This document shows positions 1 through 9,359 of a stretch of 64,000 nucleotides of DNA, piece by piece. The translations under genes and the position numbers were made by a program. The DNA is taken from contig NZ_JBHRSZ010000004.1 in the NCBI RefSeq assembly GCF_042646085.1, positions 1 through 64,000 of the forward strand, in the 5' to 3' direction. Source of the DNA: Litoribrevibacter euphylliae. Its GTDB lineage: Bacteria > Pseudomonadota > Gammaproteobacteria > Pseudomonadales > Litoribrevibacteraceae. Numbering within the stretch: position 1 is the first letter of the stretch; every line of letters begins with the position of its first letter. Under the pieces are notes generated by a model. It saw only the letters and a program-made list of their open reading frames with translations. It had not been told where the DNA came from and did no database searches.

Positions 1-3000
1 ACCAAATCTCAGACCATCACCATTACCGGTGCCAATGACGATGCAAACATCGTTGTGACGGCAACGGACACAGCAGTGACGGAAGACGATGCGTCGAATG
101 CCACAGCGACCGGTACTGTAACTATTACTGATAGTGATGTTGGTGAAGGCTCTTTAGTAAGTAGTTTGGCTTTATATGGCAATGTGTCTGTAGACCTCTT
201 GGGTAACTGGACATATACCTTGAATAATACTAACCCTCTAGTTCAGGCGTTAGCAGATGGAGAGACCTTAACGGATACGATTAGGTTTATTTCAGACGAT
301 GGCACCGTGGCTACACAAGAAATCATCATCACCGGTGTCAACGATGAGGCAACTATTGTCGTTGTAGCAACTGATGCTTCGGTAATGGAAGATGACGCTA
401 CTAACACTACAGCTTCAGGTACAGTTGTAATCACTGATATTGACAATGGTGAAGGAACCCTTGTAAGCAGCACTGCCACTTATGGAACAGTCTCTGTAGA
501 TGCGTCCGGCAACTGGACCTATACCTTGAACAATGGTAGCACCACTGTTCAAGCTTTAGGTGATGGCCAGGTTCTGAACGATATCATCACCTTTACGTCA
601 GACGACGGTTCCACTCAGACGCAGCAAATCACCATTACAGGTACAAACGATGATCCTAAGATTTCTTTAGGTTTATTAGGTGATGTCGAAGAAAATAGTG
701 CTGTCGAAGGTCAAAGTATTGCTAAGTACTCTGCTAGTGATGTGGAAGGTGATGTTGTTGTAACCTTTAAAGATGGTACAAACTCTGCCGGTTACTACCA
801 ACTAGTAGGCGCAACTGTAGTTTTGACTGCTGTCGGGGCAGCATTTGTAAATGCAGGTAATGAACTGCCTGATATTCAGCTGACAGTTACCGACGAAAGC
901 GGTGCTTCTGTTGATTCGATTACTGTGACGCCAGTAGTTAATCTTGTTAATGATGCGCCAGTAGTTTCTTCTGCAGATCTTGGTTCTATTGCTGAAGACG
1001 GTAGTCTGCTTATTACTCAGGCTGATCTTCTTTCTGCTACTGAGGATGAAGAGGGTGGCTTGACGGTAAGTAATCTTCAAGTGACGTCTGGTTCGGGTGT
1101 TTTAACCGATAATGGAAATGGAACCTGGACATTTGAGCCTAATGACCATTGGAGTGGAAGTGTTGAGTTCAGCTTCGATGTGATTGATGGTGCGCATTCG
1201 ATCGCTGGGGATGCAACTCTTTCAGTAACTGCACAAGCGGATACTCCAAACTTGTCTGGCCCAACTAAGATTGTCGAACTTGTAGATTTGTCAGGTAATA
1301 ATGGCAATGACCAAGACGGTGTGGTTGATATTACGAATGGTACGATCACATTAAACAGCGAAGGTGATGATTCAGAAACTTCCCCTTCTGAAATTGAAAA
1401 TGGTCTTGGGTTAAGTGCTGGTACATTAGATGCACTGGCTGATACGACATCTTCAACCAAAGCGTATGATGGTTCTTACTATCAAAAAACCTTTTATGCT
1501 CAAGCTGGTGATACGTTGACGTTTGATTGGGACTTTATTGATCCTGAAGGAGCTAATAATCAAAACACTTCCGTTTATAATGATTATGCGATTGTTGTGA
1601 TAAATGGAGTGCCTGTTGTTCTAGAGGAAGCTAATGACAACGAGCAAGGCGTCGCCACTTATACTTATACGGTTACTGAAACTGGACCTTTAACTCTTGG
1701 ATTTGCCGTCGTAAATGTTGGTGACTGGCGTTATGACTCTCAGCTAGTTATTTCTGATCTTGAGTTGTCTGGTGCTACTATCCCGACTGAGTCGATAGAC
1801 GTAGCTGTAAATGTTGCATCTTCTTTGATAGACCTGGATGGTTCTGAGTCCATGACGGTCACTTTGTCAGGTTTCCCTGAAGGTACGCTATTTAGTCAGG
1901 GCGAATTAATAAATGGAGAGTGGGTAATCGATTTAGGTACTGATTCTCTAGAAGGGTTAATTATGACCTTGCCTGTACCAGCCAGTAATTTTGATCTTCA
2001 AGTTACTGCAATGTCTACGGATAGCAATGGTACTACGGCTGAATCTGATTTAACGATCCCTGTTACTTTGATTGATACCAGTGGTTCAGAAACTGCACAA
2101 GTTGGTTTGCAGGGAAGTTACTATGGATTTAATAACTGGCCTGGTGGCGTAGGAAGAGAAGTAGACTCTATCTCTGAGGCTAAGACTATTATTAATGGTC
2201 GAAGTCCTTCGGCTACTTTCACTGCTACGTCATTAGATTATGTTGCTGGTACTGGTGATCTTGCGAAAAATGATCATCTACAAACTTTCTTAGGGGAGGA
2301 TGCTGATTCACTTTCAAAAGATCCTGGTTCAAGAGATCAAGCTGTTTTACACATGGAAGGTAAGATCTTCTTAACTGAAGGGACGTACGCTTTCCAAGTA
2401 ACAGCTGATGATGGTTATCAGATCTTAGTTGATGGCGTTTCTGTTGCTGAATACGATGGTAATCAAGGCGCTACTACTCGTAATCCTGATAATTACTCAA
2501 ACGGTCATGTGTATTTTGATATTGATACCGCAGGTGCGCACGATATTGAGATTATTTATTGGGATCAGGGTGGAGCTTATCAGTTCCGTGCCGAGATCAC
2601 TGATGATAATGGTCAAAGCTGGAATACCTTAGATGGTTCTTACTTAAGAAGTTCTGAAACCAATGCTGATCAACTTATTGGTGATGATTCTGCCAATGAA
2701 TTAATTGGTTTGTTGGTGGATGACAACATCTTTGGTCAGGATGGAAACGATACCATTATTGGTAATGCTGGTGATGATTACCTTTCAGGCGGTGCGGGTA
2801 GCGATACCTTTGTTTGGAAGTCAGGTGATGACGGCACGGTTTCTGATGTTGCCATGGATACCATCAAGGATTTCCAAACTGGCAATGGCGGTGATGTATT
2901 AGACCTTTCTGATCTGTTAATTGATGAGCAGGCCAACGATCTGACTAACTACCTAAGCTTCGAAAGTGATGGTGTTAATACGGTTGTTAGTGTGAAAGCG

Positions 3001-3114
3001 GACGGTGCTAATGTGACTCAAAAGATTACTCTGGAAGGTGTGAATCTCACAGGGCCGGATGCGGATATCATTAATCAGCTAATCAATGATGGTAACTTGG
3101 ATGTGGATCAGTAG
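1..3114 (+). CDS. C-terminal part of a giant VCBS/RTX type I secreted adhesin (5' end outside window)
   Basis: The reading frame is open from base 1, so this is the last 1037 residues of a larger surface protein. Visible in order: two VCBS repeats of about 102 residues (unit spacing about 306 bp, at roughly 55-360 and 361-660), two cadherin/tandem-95-like Ig-type domains (about 660-1240), a jelly-roll-like region, a PA14-like domain (about 2100-2620), two or three RTX nonapeptides (GQDGNDTII, GNAGDDYLS, near 2730-2800) and the hydrophobic C-terminal signal typical of type I secretion targets. This architecture is that of LapA/BapA-type biofilm adhesins. The facing operon at 3259-9160 encodes a matching exporter. 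The N-terminal retention module that LapG would cut cannot be seen. The protein is acidic and Cys-free in this part, as usual for the class. PA14 suggests glycan binding, but that is inference. Confidence 0.93.
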   Translation, partial: TKSQTITITGANDDANIVVTATDTAVTEDDASNATATGTVTITDSDVGEGSLVSSLALYGNVSVDLLGNWTYTLNNTNPLVQALADGETLTDTIRFISDDGTVATQEIIITGVNDEATIVVVATDASVMEDDATNTTASGTVVITDIDNGEGTLVSSTATYGTVSVDASGNWTYTLNNGSTTVQALGDGQVLNDIITFTSDDGSTQTQQITITGTNDDPKISLGLLGDVEENSAVEGQSIAKYSASDVEGDVVVTFKDGTNSAGYYQLVGATVVLTAVGAAFVNAGNELPDIQLTVTDESGASVDSITVTPVVNLVNDAPVVSSADLGSIAEDGSLLITQADLLSATEDEEGGLTVSNLQVTSGSGVLTDNGNGTWTFEPNDHWSGSVEFSFDVIDGAHSIAGDATLSVTAQADTPNLSGPTKIVELVDLSGNNGNDQDGVVDITNGTITLNSEGDDSETSPSEIENGLGLSAGTLDALADTTSSTKAYDGSYYQKTFYAQAGDTLTFDWDFIDPEGANNQNTSVYNDYAIVVINGVPVVLEEANDNEQGVATYTYTVTETGPLTLGFAVVNVGDWRYDSQLVISDLELSGATIPTESIDVAVNVASSLIDLDGSESMTVTLSGFPEGTLFSQGELINGEWVIDLGTDSLEGLIMTLPVPASNFDLQVTAMSTDSNGTTAESDLTIPVTLIDTSGSETAQVGLQGSYYGFNNWPGGVGREVDSISEAKTIINGRSPSATFTATSLDYVAGTGDLAKNDHLQTFLGEDADSLSKDPGSRDQAVLHMEGKIFLTEGTYAFQVTADDGYQILVDGVSVAEYDGNQGATTRNPDNYSNGHVYFDIDTAGAHDIEIIYWDQGGAYQFRAEITDDNGQSWNTLDGSYLRSSETNADQLIGDDSANELIGLLVDDNIFGQDGNDTIIGNAGDDYLSGGAGSDTFVWKSGDDGTVSDVAMDTIKDFQTGNGGDVLDLSDLLIDEQANDLTNYLSFESDGVNTVVSVKADGANVTQKITLEGVNLTGPDADIINQLINDGNLDVDQ

Positions 3115-3130
3115 TGATCCATCTTTCCAT

Positions 3131-3163
3131 TACTCAAATCCTCTCTGAAAGGGGATTTGAGTA
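3131..3163 (+). terminator. Hairpin just after the adhesin gene
   Basis: An 11-bp perfect inverted repeat (arms 3131-3141 and 3153-3163, arm TACTCAAATCC) begins 16 bases after the adhesin stop codon. It has no T-tract of its own but sits directly before the strong terminator at 3168-3202. It may help protect or terminate the adhesin mRNA. Confidence 0.5.
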
Positions 3164-3167
3164 AGCA

Positions 3168-3202
3168 TTAAAAAAGGAGCCGTAGCACGGCTCCTTTTTT
3201 AA
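3168..3202. terminator. Bidirectional rho-independent terminator
   Basis: Perfect 16-bp stem (arms 3168-3183 and 3187-3202) with a 3-base AGC loop, flanked by six A and six T, so it works in both directions. It separates the convergent adhesin gene and the secretion operon. Confidence 0.9.
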
Positions 3203-3258
3203 TGGATGATTGTTCTTAAGAATGATGATTCTGTTCTTAAGAGTGAAAAATCAGATCG

Positions 3259-3597
3259 TTAAAGCAAGTCGTCTTCATTTAGCAGAGAGGTTCCTTCTTG
3301 ATTTAACAGAGAGCGTAATTTCTGACGAGATACCAGTTTCTGTTGAACGGCATCTGGTAGATCGGTGAATAGAATGACCTGTTTTTCAATTAAGACCTGA
3401 ATTATGTCTTCTGCTACACGTGCTAATTCGCTGTCAGATTCACGAAGTGCTCTTAGTGCTTCATCTTGATCCGGTTCCATACCTAAGAAAGCAACTACTT
3501 CAGGTGAGGTTGTAGGAAGGTATTCATCGTCATCACTGTCTTTCACTGAGGTGAGAGCAATGATGTTTCCTTCGTGATTGCGTTTTACGTAAGGCAT
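3259..3597 (-). CDS. Small conserved protein, last gene of the secretion operon
   Basis: 112 residues, acidic, no signal peptide or membrane segment. The core (residues about 58-95, with EDIIQVLIEKQVILFTDLP then QQKLVSR) matches a small family found in pseudomonads and relatives that databases often label 'tryptophan synthase subunit beta-like'. It has none of the features of TrpB (no PLP lysine, about 110 instead of 400 residues), so that label is not meaningful. The gene starts 23 bases after the TolC-type gene stop, so it is probably co-transcribed with the type I secretion genes. Function unknown; a link to adhesin export is inferred only from position. Confidence 0.75.
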   Translation of the reverse strand: MPYVKRNHEGNIIALTSVKDSDDDEYLPTTSPEVVAFLGMEPDQDEALRALRESDSELARVAEDIIQVLIEKQVILFTDLPDAVQQKLVSRQKLRSLLNQEGTSLLNEDDLL

Positions 3598-3620
3598 GAT
3601 GAAATCTTCCTAATCTGAGC

Positions 3621-4991
3621 TTATGAGAACTTCTTACCTGGCGGTAGTTGTTCTGGTTCTGGTGCTTTTACTTTCAACGAGTTAAGTAGTTGCCCTTGAG
3701 CTCGTAGTACCTGGAACTTAGCGATGGTAAATTCGCTTTGCGCCTGAACGTATTGGTTCTTGGCTCGTAACAACTCATTCTCTGAATCTAGCACATCTAG
3801 CAGACTGCGCTGACCAATTCGAAATTGTTGTTCATACGCTTTTTGAGTCTCTTGAGTTGAGTCCACATAGTCTTTAAGGAAAGCTACGCGGTTCTCGGCT
3901 GATTTGAATGCATTCCAGGCAACCTCAGCGTTCTTACGAACTTCTCGTAGTTGAGCATCCAACTCGTATTGGGATTTTTCAAACTGGCTCATTGCCTGAC
4001 GCTGGCTCGCATCGGTAAAGCCACCTTGGAATAGGCTGTATTCCATTTTTAGCATGATGTAAGCGTCGTCGTTACGACCTGCTGTGCCATCTAAGTTGTC
4101 GTTCCACGAAACGCCTGACTCCAGGAAGAAGTTAGGATAGTAATCGCCTTCAACCGCTTCTACATTGAATTCTTGAGACTTCACTTGATGACGTCGTGAT
4201 TGGACGGTTGGATGGTTTGCCAACGCAGCTTCAATAGCATCGCTTTTATGGTTTGGTAAGTCGTAATCGAAGTAGGGCATGTTCACCAGTTCAGGTGGAT
4301 TTACGCCAACCAATTCGTAGTACTGGCTTTCGGCATCGTACAGATTATTCAGAGCGGTTTCGAAGTTGGAGCGTGCCAATGCCAGACGTGCGCGGATTTG
4401 GCTGATGTTGGCTTTATTATCTGCACCAGAATTAACTCGCATTTGAATCTGATCATGAATACGTTGGTGCGCTAATAGATTCTCTTTACTGTTTTTAAGA
4501 ACTTGATTCGCCGAAACCACGTCAACGTAAGCGTCAACTACTCGAATTGCGACGTCTTCTGCCACTTCGATCAGTTCGAAGTCAGCTGCGTCAATGCGAG
4601 ATTGCTCACGAGCTCGCTCGCTCTGCATTTTAAAACCATCGAACAGGTTCTGAGTGATTAATACTTGCGCTTCACGACGCTTAAGTGTTTCTGAACCACC
4701 GCCGGCAACTGTACGTGTGGTGTTATTTTCACTGTTTTCAGGCCCAATACCGGCAGAAATCAGAATCTGTGGTAAGTAGCGTGAGTAGGCTTTTTGTTCT
4801 TCATCACGAATGGTCGCGTGCTCTTTAATTTGAGCCTGAACATCAGGATGATTCGTAATAGCGACGCGGATGGATTCTTCTAGGCTACTGGCCAGCGATA
4901 GATTTGAAAATCCAAGTGCGCCAACACAGGTTAGAGCAGCGAAGGTTCGCTTTAACCTCATTGATAGGTGAGTTTTGCTGTTGTTAGTCAT
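3621..4991 (-). CDS. TolC-family outer-membrane channel of the type I secretion system (LapE/AggA-like)
   Basis: 456 residues with an N-terminal signal peptide (positively charged start, hydrophobic stretch ending near LSLAS, residue about 35) and two repeated TolC/OEP-family halves with long alpha-helical coiled-coil stretches. It should form the trimeric outer-membrane duct that completes the exporter with the ABC protein (6980-9160) and the adaptor (5638-6978). The gene lies 17 bases after the LuxR-type gene. The ATG at 4991 has a weak ribosome site; an in-frame ATG at 4961 is possible but would shorten the signal peptide. Confidence 0.92.
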   Translation of the reverse strand: MTNNSKTHLSMRLKRTFAALTCVGALGFSNLSLASSLEESIRVAITNHPDVQAQIKEHATIRDEEQKAYSRYLPQILISAGIGPENSENNTTRTVAGGGSETLKRREAQVLITQNLFDGFKMQSERAREQSRIDAADFELIEVAEDVAIRVVDAYVDVVSANQVLKNSKENLLAHQRIHDQIQMRVNSGADNKANISQIRARLALARSNFETALNNLYDAESQYYELVGVNPPELVNMPYFDYDLPNHKSDAIEAALANHPTVQSRRHQVKSQEFNVEAVEGDYYPNFFLESGVSWNDNLDGTAGRNDDAYIMLKMEYSLFQGGFTDASQRQAMSQFEKSQYELDAQLREVRKNAEVAWNAFKSAENRVAFLKDYVDSTQETQKAYEQQFRIGQRSLLDVLDSENELLRAKNQYVQAQSEFTIAKFQVLRAQGQLLNSLKVKAPEPEQLPPGKKFS

Positions 4992-5008
4992 AGTATACCC
5001 GGAACAAG

Positions 5009-5641
5009 TTATAAGTCGTTTTTATAGTTCAGAATTAATTCGGTTCGATTTTTAATCGATAGTTTCTCGTATACGGCGGTCAGATGTGCTTTTACGGTTC
5101 TTTCCGCTATATGCAGACTGTCAGCAATTTGTTTGTTGCTATGGCCCAAGACTACGTTTTTGGCCACAGACAGCTCTTTTGATGTCAGTCTTTCAAGAGC
5201 ACTCTTGTCGGTGCTTTGTTCATTAGAAGAGGGTGTTTGTTTCAACCCTTCGACAACAGAAGCGCCTAGCCATACATCACCAGCAAGCACTAAATTAATG
5301 GCTGCTACCAGCCGCTCTTTACTACTAAAGAGATTTCCATAACCTTTATAGCCTTGTTGCAAGGCTATAAGGCCTTCTTCGAACGAAGGCGTAGGGCTTA
5401 ATAATATTACTTTCTTTTGGTGCTTTATTAATTCGGAGCGCACTATATCACAGTCGATTTTTTGTTCAATCAGGACAAGTTCTGTTGTGTGTTGAGAAAG
5501 TACAATTAGTGCTTCTTCCTTAGAGTTTGCACAGTAAATTTGAAACTCTGCTTGGAGCTGTTGAGTTATCGTCGGCTCAGACTCTAGTGAAGCTATAATG
5601 ACTAAGCTACCTTTAATTTCTTGCAATAGTTGAATACTCAT
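5009..5641 (-). CDS. CsgD/VpsT-like LuxR-family regulator with degenerate receiver
   Basis: 210 residues: an N-terminal receiver-like domain (about 10-125) and a C-terminal LuxR/GerE helix-turn-helix (about 148-205; LTSKELSVAKNVVLGHSNKQ, then ERTVKAHL and KNRTELIL). At the usual phospho-aspartate strand the sequence is ELVLIEQK, so the acceptor Asp is absent. At the place where VpsT has its c-di-GMP-binding W[FLM][TS]R motif this protein has WLGA, which lacks the arginine. The layout resembles CsgD, a biofilm-matrix regulator. The start overlaps the stop of the HlyD gene (ATGA, 5638-5641), so translation is coupled. A role in controlling the adhesin or its exporter is inferred from position. 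Confidence 0.85.
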   Translation of the reverse strand: MSIQLLQEIKGSLVIIASLESEPTITQQLQAEFQIYCANSKEEALIVLSQHTTELVLIEQKIDCDIVRSELIKHQKKVILLSPTPSFEEGLIALQQGYKGYGNLFSSKERLVAAINLVLAGDVWLGASVVEGLKQTPSSNEQSTDKSALERLTSKELSVAKNVVLGHSNKQIADSLHIAERTVKAHLTAVYEKLSIKNRTELILNYKNDL

Positions 5642-6978
5642 TTTTCTGTCAGAGCTCTCTCTTTTGCTTTGAAAATGGGCTTAAGTAGGTAATCCATAAT
5701 GGTTTTCTTACCCGTCAGAATATCAACATTGGTGGTCATCCCTGGGATGATAGGCAACTCGCGTTCGTTTTTTCCTAGGAAGCTTTGATCTGTTGTAACT
5801 CGAACCAAATAGTAGGTTTCATCTTTCTCATTAGTGATTGAGTCAGCACTGATATGAATAACAGAGCCTTCAAGGCCACCATAAATAGAAAAGTCATAAG
5901 CAGTAAATTTAACGATGGCTCGCTGCCCAGGGTAAATACGTGCAATATCGGCCGGACTAACTTTGGCTTCTATCAGTAGAGAATCTTCGATTGGAACGAT
6001 ACTGAGAATGTCCATACCCGGTTGAACAACACCACCTACGGTATTGATCATGATTTGTTTGACGGTTCCTTTTACCGGTGAGCGCACGGCGGTGCGGGTG
6101 ACTTTATCTTCCAATGCGTCTTCGGATTTAGAAAGGCGTGACAACTCAGCAGTAACTTCTGAGAGTTCCGCATAGGCTTCACTTTGGTGTTTGAGAATGA
6201 TTTCCGACAGTTTTGAATCCATCTCTTCGATCTGTGCCTGTAGCACAGGGATTGATAGATTAAGTGAGCTGATTTGGGTTTCTAGTCGAACCACCTCTTT
6301 TTCAGCTCGGATAATTTCTACTTCGGAAACCGCGCCACTTCTTGCTAAAGGAATCAATAAGTTTAATTCACGTTCGGCTAATTTCAGTGATCGTTTGGTC
6401 TGAGCTTTTTCCGATTTAACCTGAGTTAGTTCGGCTTTGGTTTGCGAAACTTGTTTTGAAATAGTCGCCTTTTGAGCATTTAATTGATTCAAACGTTTTA
6501 AGAACAGACCTCGTTCCTGCTGAATAAAGCTCAATGCATCTTCGGGAAGATCATAGGGTACGGCAATGGCATCATCACCCTGTGATTCAGCCGTTAAGCG
6601 TGCAGCTCTGGCTTGAAGTTCAAAGTAACGTAATTTAGTTTCCTGGAAAGACGACTGGAACTGGGTGTCATCAATTTTAACTAATACATCGCCTTTGTTG
6701 ACTAACTGACCTTCGCTGACCAGTAATTCAGAGATGATGCCGCCTTCTAAGTTCTGAATCACTTGAAGTTGTTGAGACGGTATAACTTTACCTTCGCCCC
6801 GTGCGATTTCGTCAATTTCAGCAAAATAGGCCCAAGTTATGATCAGAATCAGAAAGGCAAAGACAGTCCATAGCAGCAGTCTGGATTTAAATGGCGTTTG
6901 TTCTTCCATCGCCGCTCTGTTTGGCGACATATAGGCAATGTCGATGTCTTGGGTGCGTTTCAAACCGGGTTTTAACAT
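5638..6978 (-). CDS. HlyD/LapC-type membrane fusion protein of the type I secretion system
   Basis: 446 residues. One N-terminal membrane helix (about residues 36-55), a biotinyl-lipoyl-like domain split by a long coiled-coil hairpin (about 120-290), and a C-terminal beta-barrel region with the HlyD-type stretch around IIPGMTTNVDILTG. It links the inner-membrane ABC exporter to the TolC channel. I chose ATG 6978 over an upstream GTG (7023): it lies one base after the exporter stop codon and has GGAG nine bases upstream, whereas the GTG start would overlap the exporter gene by 44 bases. Confidence 0.93.
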   Translation of the reverse strand: MLKPGLKRTQDIDIAYMSPNRAAMEEQTPFKSRLLLWTVFAFLILIITWAYFAEIDEIARGEGKVIPSQQLQVIQNLEGGIISELLVSEGQLVNKGDVLVKIDDTQFQSSFQETKLRYFELQARAARLTAESQGDDAIAVPYDLPEDALSFIQQERGLFLKRLNQLNAQKATISKQVSQTKAELTQVKSEKAQTKRSLKLAERELNLLIPLARSGAVSEVEIIRAEKEVVRLETQISSLNLSIPVLQAQIEEMDSKLSEIILKHQSEAYAELSEVTAELSRLSKSEDALEDKVTRTAVRSPVKGTVKQIMINTVGGVVQPGMDILSIVPIEDSLLIEAKVSPADIARIYPGQRAIVKFTAYDFSIYGGLEGSVIHISADSITNEKDETYYLVRVTTDQSFLGKNERELPIIPGMTTNVDILTGKKTIMDYLLKPIFKAKERALTEK

Positions 6979-6979
6979 A

Positions 6980-9160
6980 TTATGACTCCGATCCTGATTG
7001 GCTGGCGGAGCGAAGCAAACCACGTTTTAAGGCATCCATAACCTGAGTTTTTGGACCGTCAGCAATGATGTGCCCCTGATCCAGTACGATGATGCGATCA
7101 ACCAAGTTTAAAAGAGATGCACGGTGAGTACTCAGGATCAGCGTCTTGCCTTTTAGATGCTGATCAAACTGTTGAAGTACCGCTTGTTCGGTTTGATTGT
7201 CCATTGCACTGGTGCATTCGTCCATGAAGATGATCGGCGGATCGTTCACTAAAGAACGAGAGATTGCTAATTGTTGACGTTGGCCGCCAGACAAGCCTTC
7301 GCCACGCTCTCCGACGGTCATGCTGTAACCTTGCGGGTGGTGATTGGCAAATTCGGACAATAATGAGATTTCGGCCACTCTTAGAATTTCTTCATCGGGT
7401 GAGAATGGCGCTTTCAATGCAATATTATCTCGAAGACTACCACTGAATACCTGAATATCTTGAGGAACATAAGCAATGTTGTTTCGGCAATCGCTAGGAT
7501 TAATTTGCTGTTGATCCAAACCGTCCAGAAGTATTTGTCCTTGGGATGGGGTAAATAAGCCCATTAAGAGTTTACCCAGAGTGGACTTTCCTGAACCTAC
7601 TTTTCCGATCAAGGCAACACGCTCACCGGCCTTGATCTTGATGTTGATTTTGGACAGTGTGGGCTGAGATTGACCAGGGTAGGTAAATTGTAGGTCTTTA
7701 AACTCAATCGAGCCCTTGAGCTCCGGTCGATAAATATAGCGGCTGTCATCCTGTTGATCATCGGGTAAGTGGATGATTTGATCCAGAGAGCTGATGGCTT
7801 GTTTGGTTTGCTCAAATTGTGCAATCAAGTTGGCGGCTTGTGCCATTGGTGCAATCGCGCGACTACCGAGTAAGACACACGCAATCAAGGCGCCCATACT
7901 CATTTCATGCTCTGTGATTTGATAGACCCCGATAATGACAATGGCAACGCCTGTAAGCTGTACGAAAAAGCTGGATAGCTGGCTGACGGAATTGGAAATT
8001 CGACGAATATTAACTTGGTTTTTGCTCAAGAAGGCGACGTTTTCTTCCCATTGGCTTTGTCGTTGGCCTTCGGCATTAAAAGAACGAATGGTTTCCAATG
8101 ATTGAATGGATTCAATTAAATTAGCATGCTTCTTTACGTGCGCCATTTGAGTTTTCTCAATGGCGCGTTTGAGTGGCCATTGGGCGTAATAGCCATAACT
8201 TAGAATCAAAAGCGCGGCAACGATAGGCGCTAAAACAATAGGACCGCCTAATGAAAAGATCACGATTAAGAAGAGAATAGCGAAAGGGAAGTCCACTAAC
8301 GTTGCGATGGTAATGGAACTAAAAAAACTTCGTACGTGATCAAATTCTTTGATGTGCTGCGCAAAGCCACCAACCGATGGCGGTATATGCTGGAAATGAA
8401 TACCTAACGCTTTTTGGAACAGCTTGGCACTGAGGATAACATCTAGCTTCTTTCCGGCTACTTCGATGAAATGATTTCTTAAACTCTTAATGATGAAATC
8501 AAAGATAAATACAACCGCGACACCACTAGCCAAGACCCAAAGTGTCTCTACTGCATTATTGGGAACCACCCGGTCATAAACGTTCATGACGAATAAGGGG
8601 TTTGCCAGGACAAATAAGTTGATCATGATGCTGGCAATGATCACATCGCGATAAATACTTTTCGAATACCTGAGAGTATTTCGTAGCCAGTGTTTAGCTT
8701 CAGGGGATGAACTAGCTTGTTCTTTACCGCCCGCCGGAAGTTCATGGGTAACGCGGAACTGGGGCTTAATGAATAGGCATTGCCCTGTGTACAGATCTTT
8801 AAGATCAGCATAGGACAGCGATAAATGCGTCATGCCATCGTCTTTGGAAGGATCAATGACGGTATAGGAATCGTCTTCTTGATCTAAAGCCGTCAATACA
8901 TAGGCTTTATGGTCTTTTAAAAGTAGGACGCACGGAAGAATATCTGAAGGTATCTCCCGAAGAGAGCGAGTGACTAACGAGGCGTTAAAGTCGATGCGCT
9001 CACAGGCTCGAATAAATAAGCTGGGTGTTAGTTGGTTATCAACTAACGGCAGCCCGGAGATCAGAGATACAGGGGAATGTGGACGGTGCAATATTTGGCA
9101 TACAGCCGTTAAACAACCCAACAACATGTCATTGTTATTGTAAGAATTCGCCACGTTCAT
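6980..9160 (-). CDS. LapB-type type I secretion ABC transporter (inactive C39-like, membrane and ATPase domains)
   Basis: 726 residues. An N-terminal C39-peptidase-like domain (about 1-130) in which the position of the catalytic Cys appears to be Met (NNNDMLLGCL), so it likely binds the substrate and does not cut it. Then a six-helix transmembrane region (about 155-440) and an ABC ATPase with Walker A GKVGSGKST, signature LSGGQRQQ, Walker B IIFMDE and the switch His. It powers export of the adjacent adhesin. The ATG at 9160 is preceded by AAGGGA; a TTG at 9178 is less likely. It is the first gene of a five-gene minus-strand operon ending at 3259. Confidence 0.94.
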   Translation of the reverse strand: MNVANSYNNNDMLLGCLTAVCQILHRPHSPVSLISGLPLVDNQLTPSLFIRACERIDFNASLVTRSLREIPSDILPCVLLLKDHKAYVLTALDQEDDSYTVIDPSKDDGMTHLSLSYADLKDLYTGQCLFIKPQFRVTHELPAGGKEQASSSPEAKHWLRNTLRYSKSIYRDVIIASIMINLFVLANPLFVMNVYDRVVPNNAVETLWVLASGVAVVFIFDFIIKSLRNHFIEVAGKKLDVILSAKLFQKALGIHFQHIPPSVGGFAQHIKEFDHVRSFFSSITIATLVDFPFAILFLIVIFSLGGPIVLAPIVAALLILSYGYYAQWPLKRAIEKTQMAHVKKHANLIESIQSLETIRSFNAEGQRQSQWEENVAFLSKNQVNIRRISNSVSQLSSFFVQLTGVAIVIIGVYQITEHEMSMGALIACVLLGSRAIAPMAQAANLIAQFEQTKQAISSLDQIIHLPDDQQDDSRYIYRPELKGSIEFKDLQFTYPGQSQPTLSKINIKIKAGERVALIGKVGSGKSTLGKLLMGLFTPSQGQILLDGLDQQQINPSDCRNNIAYVPQDIQVFSGSLRDNIALKAPFSPDEEILRVAEISLLSEFANHHPQGYSMTVGERGEGLSGGQRQQLAISRSLVNDPPIIFMDECTSAMDNQTEQAVLQQFDQHLKGKTLILSTHRASLLNLVDRIIVLDQGHIIADGPKTQVMDALKRGLLRSASQSGSES

Positions 9161-9359
9161 ATATCCCTTTATATTCAAAGGTTAATGTACAAGATGTTAT
9201 TTAGTTTTATTGTTATTTTTTGTTAATAGCGTTAATTAGTTAACAGACAGACTTAAAGTAAAGAATAGTCAAGTTTCACAAAAGTTATTGTCTTTATTGA
9301 ACTTTTTAGTATTGTTTGACTAAATCCAACAATATCTTTCAAAGTAATATACGTGAATA

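Noticed and set aside
55..660. The 306-base repeats as a mobile or satellite DNA repeat
   Set aside because: They are in-frame VCBS protein repeats with diverged bases and conserved residues.
6980..7023. Longer HlyD start at GTG 7023
   Set aside because: It would overlap the exporter gene by 44 bases, while ATG 6978 has a good ribosome site directly after the stop.
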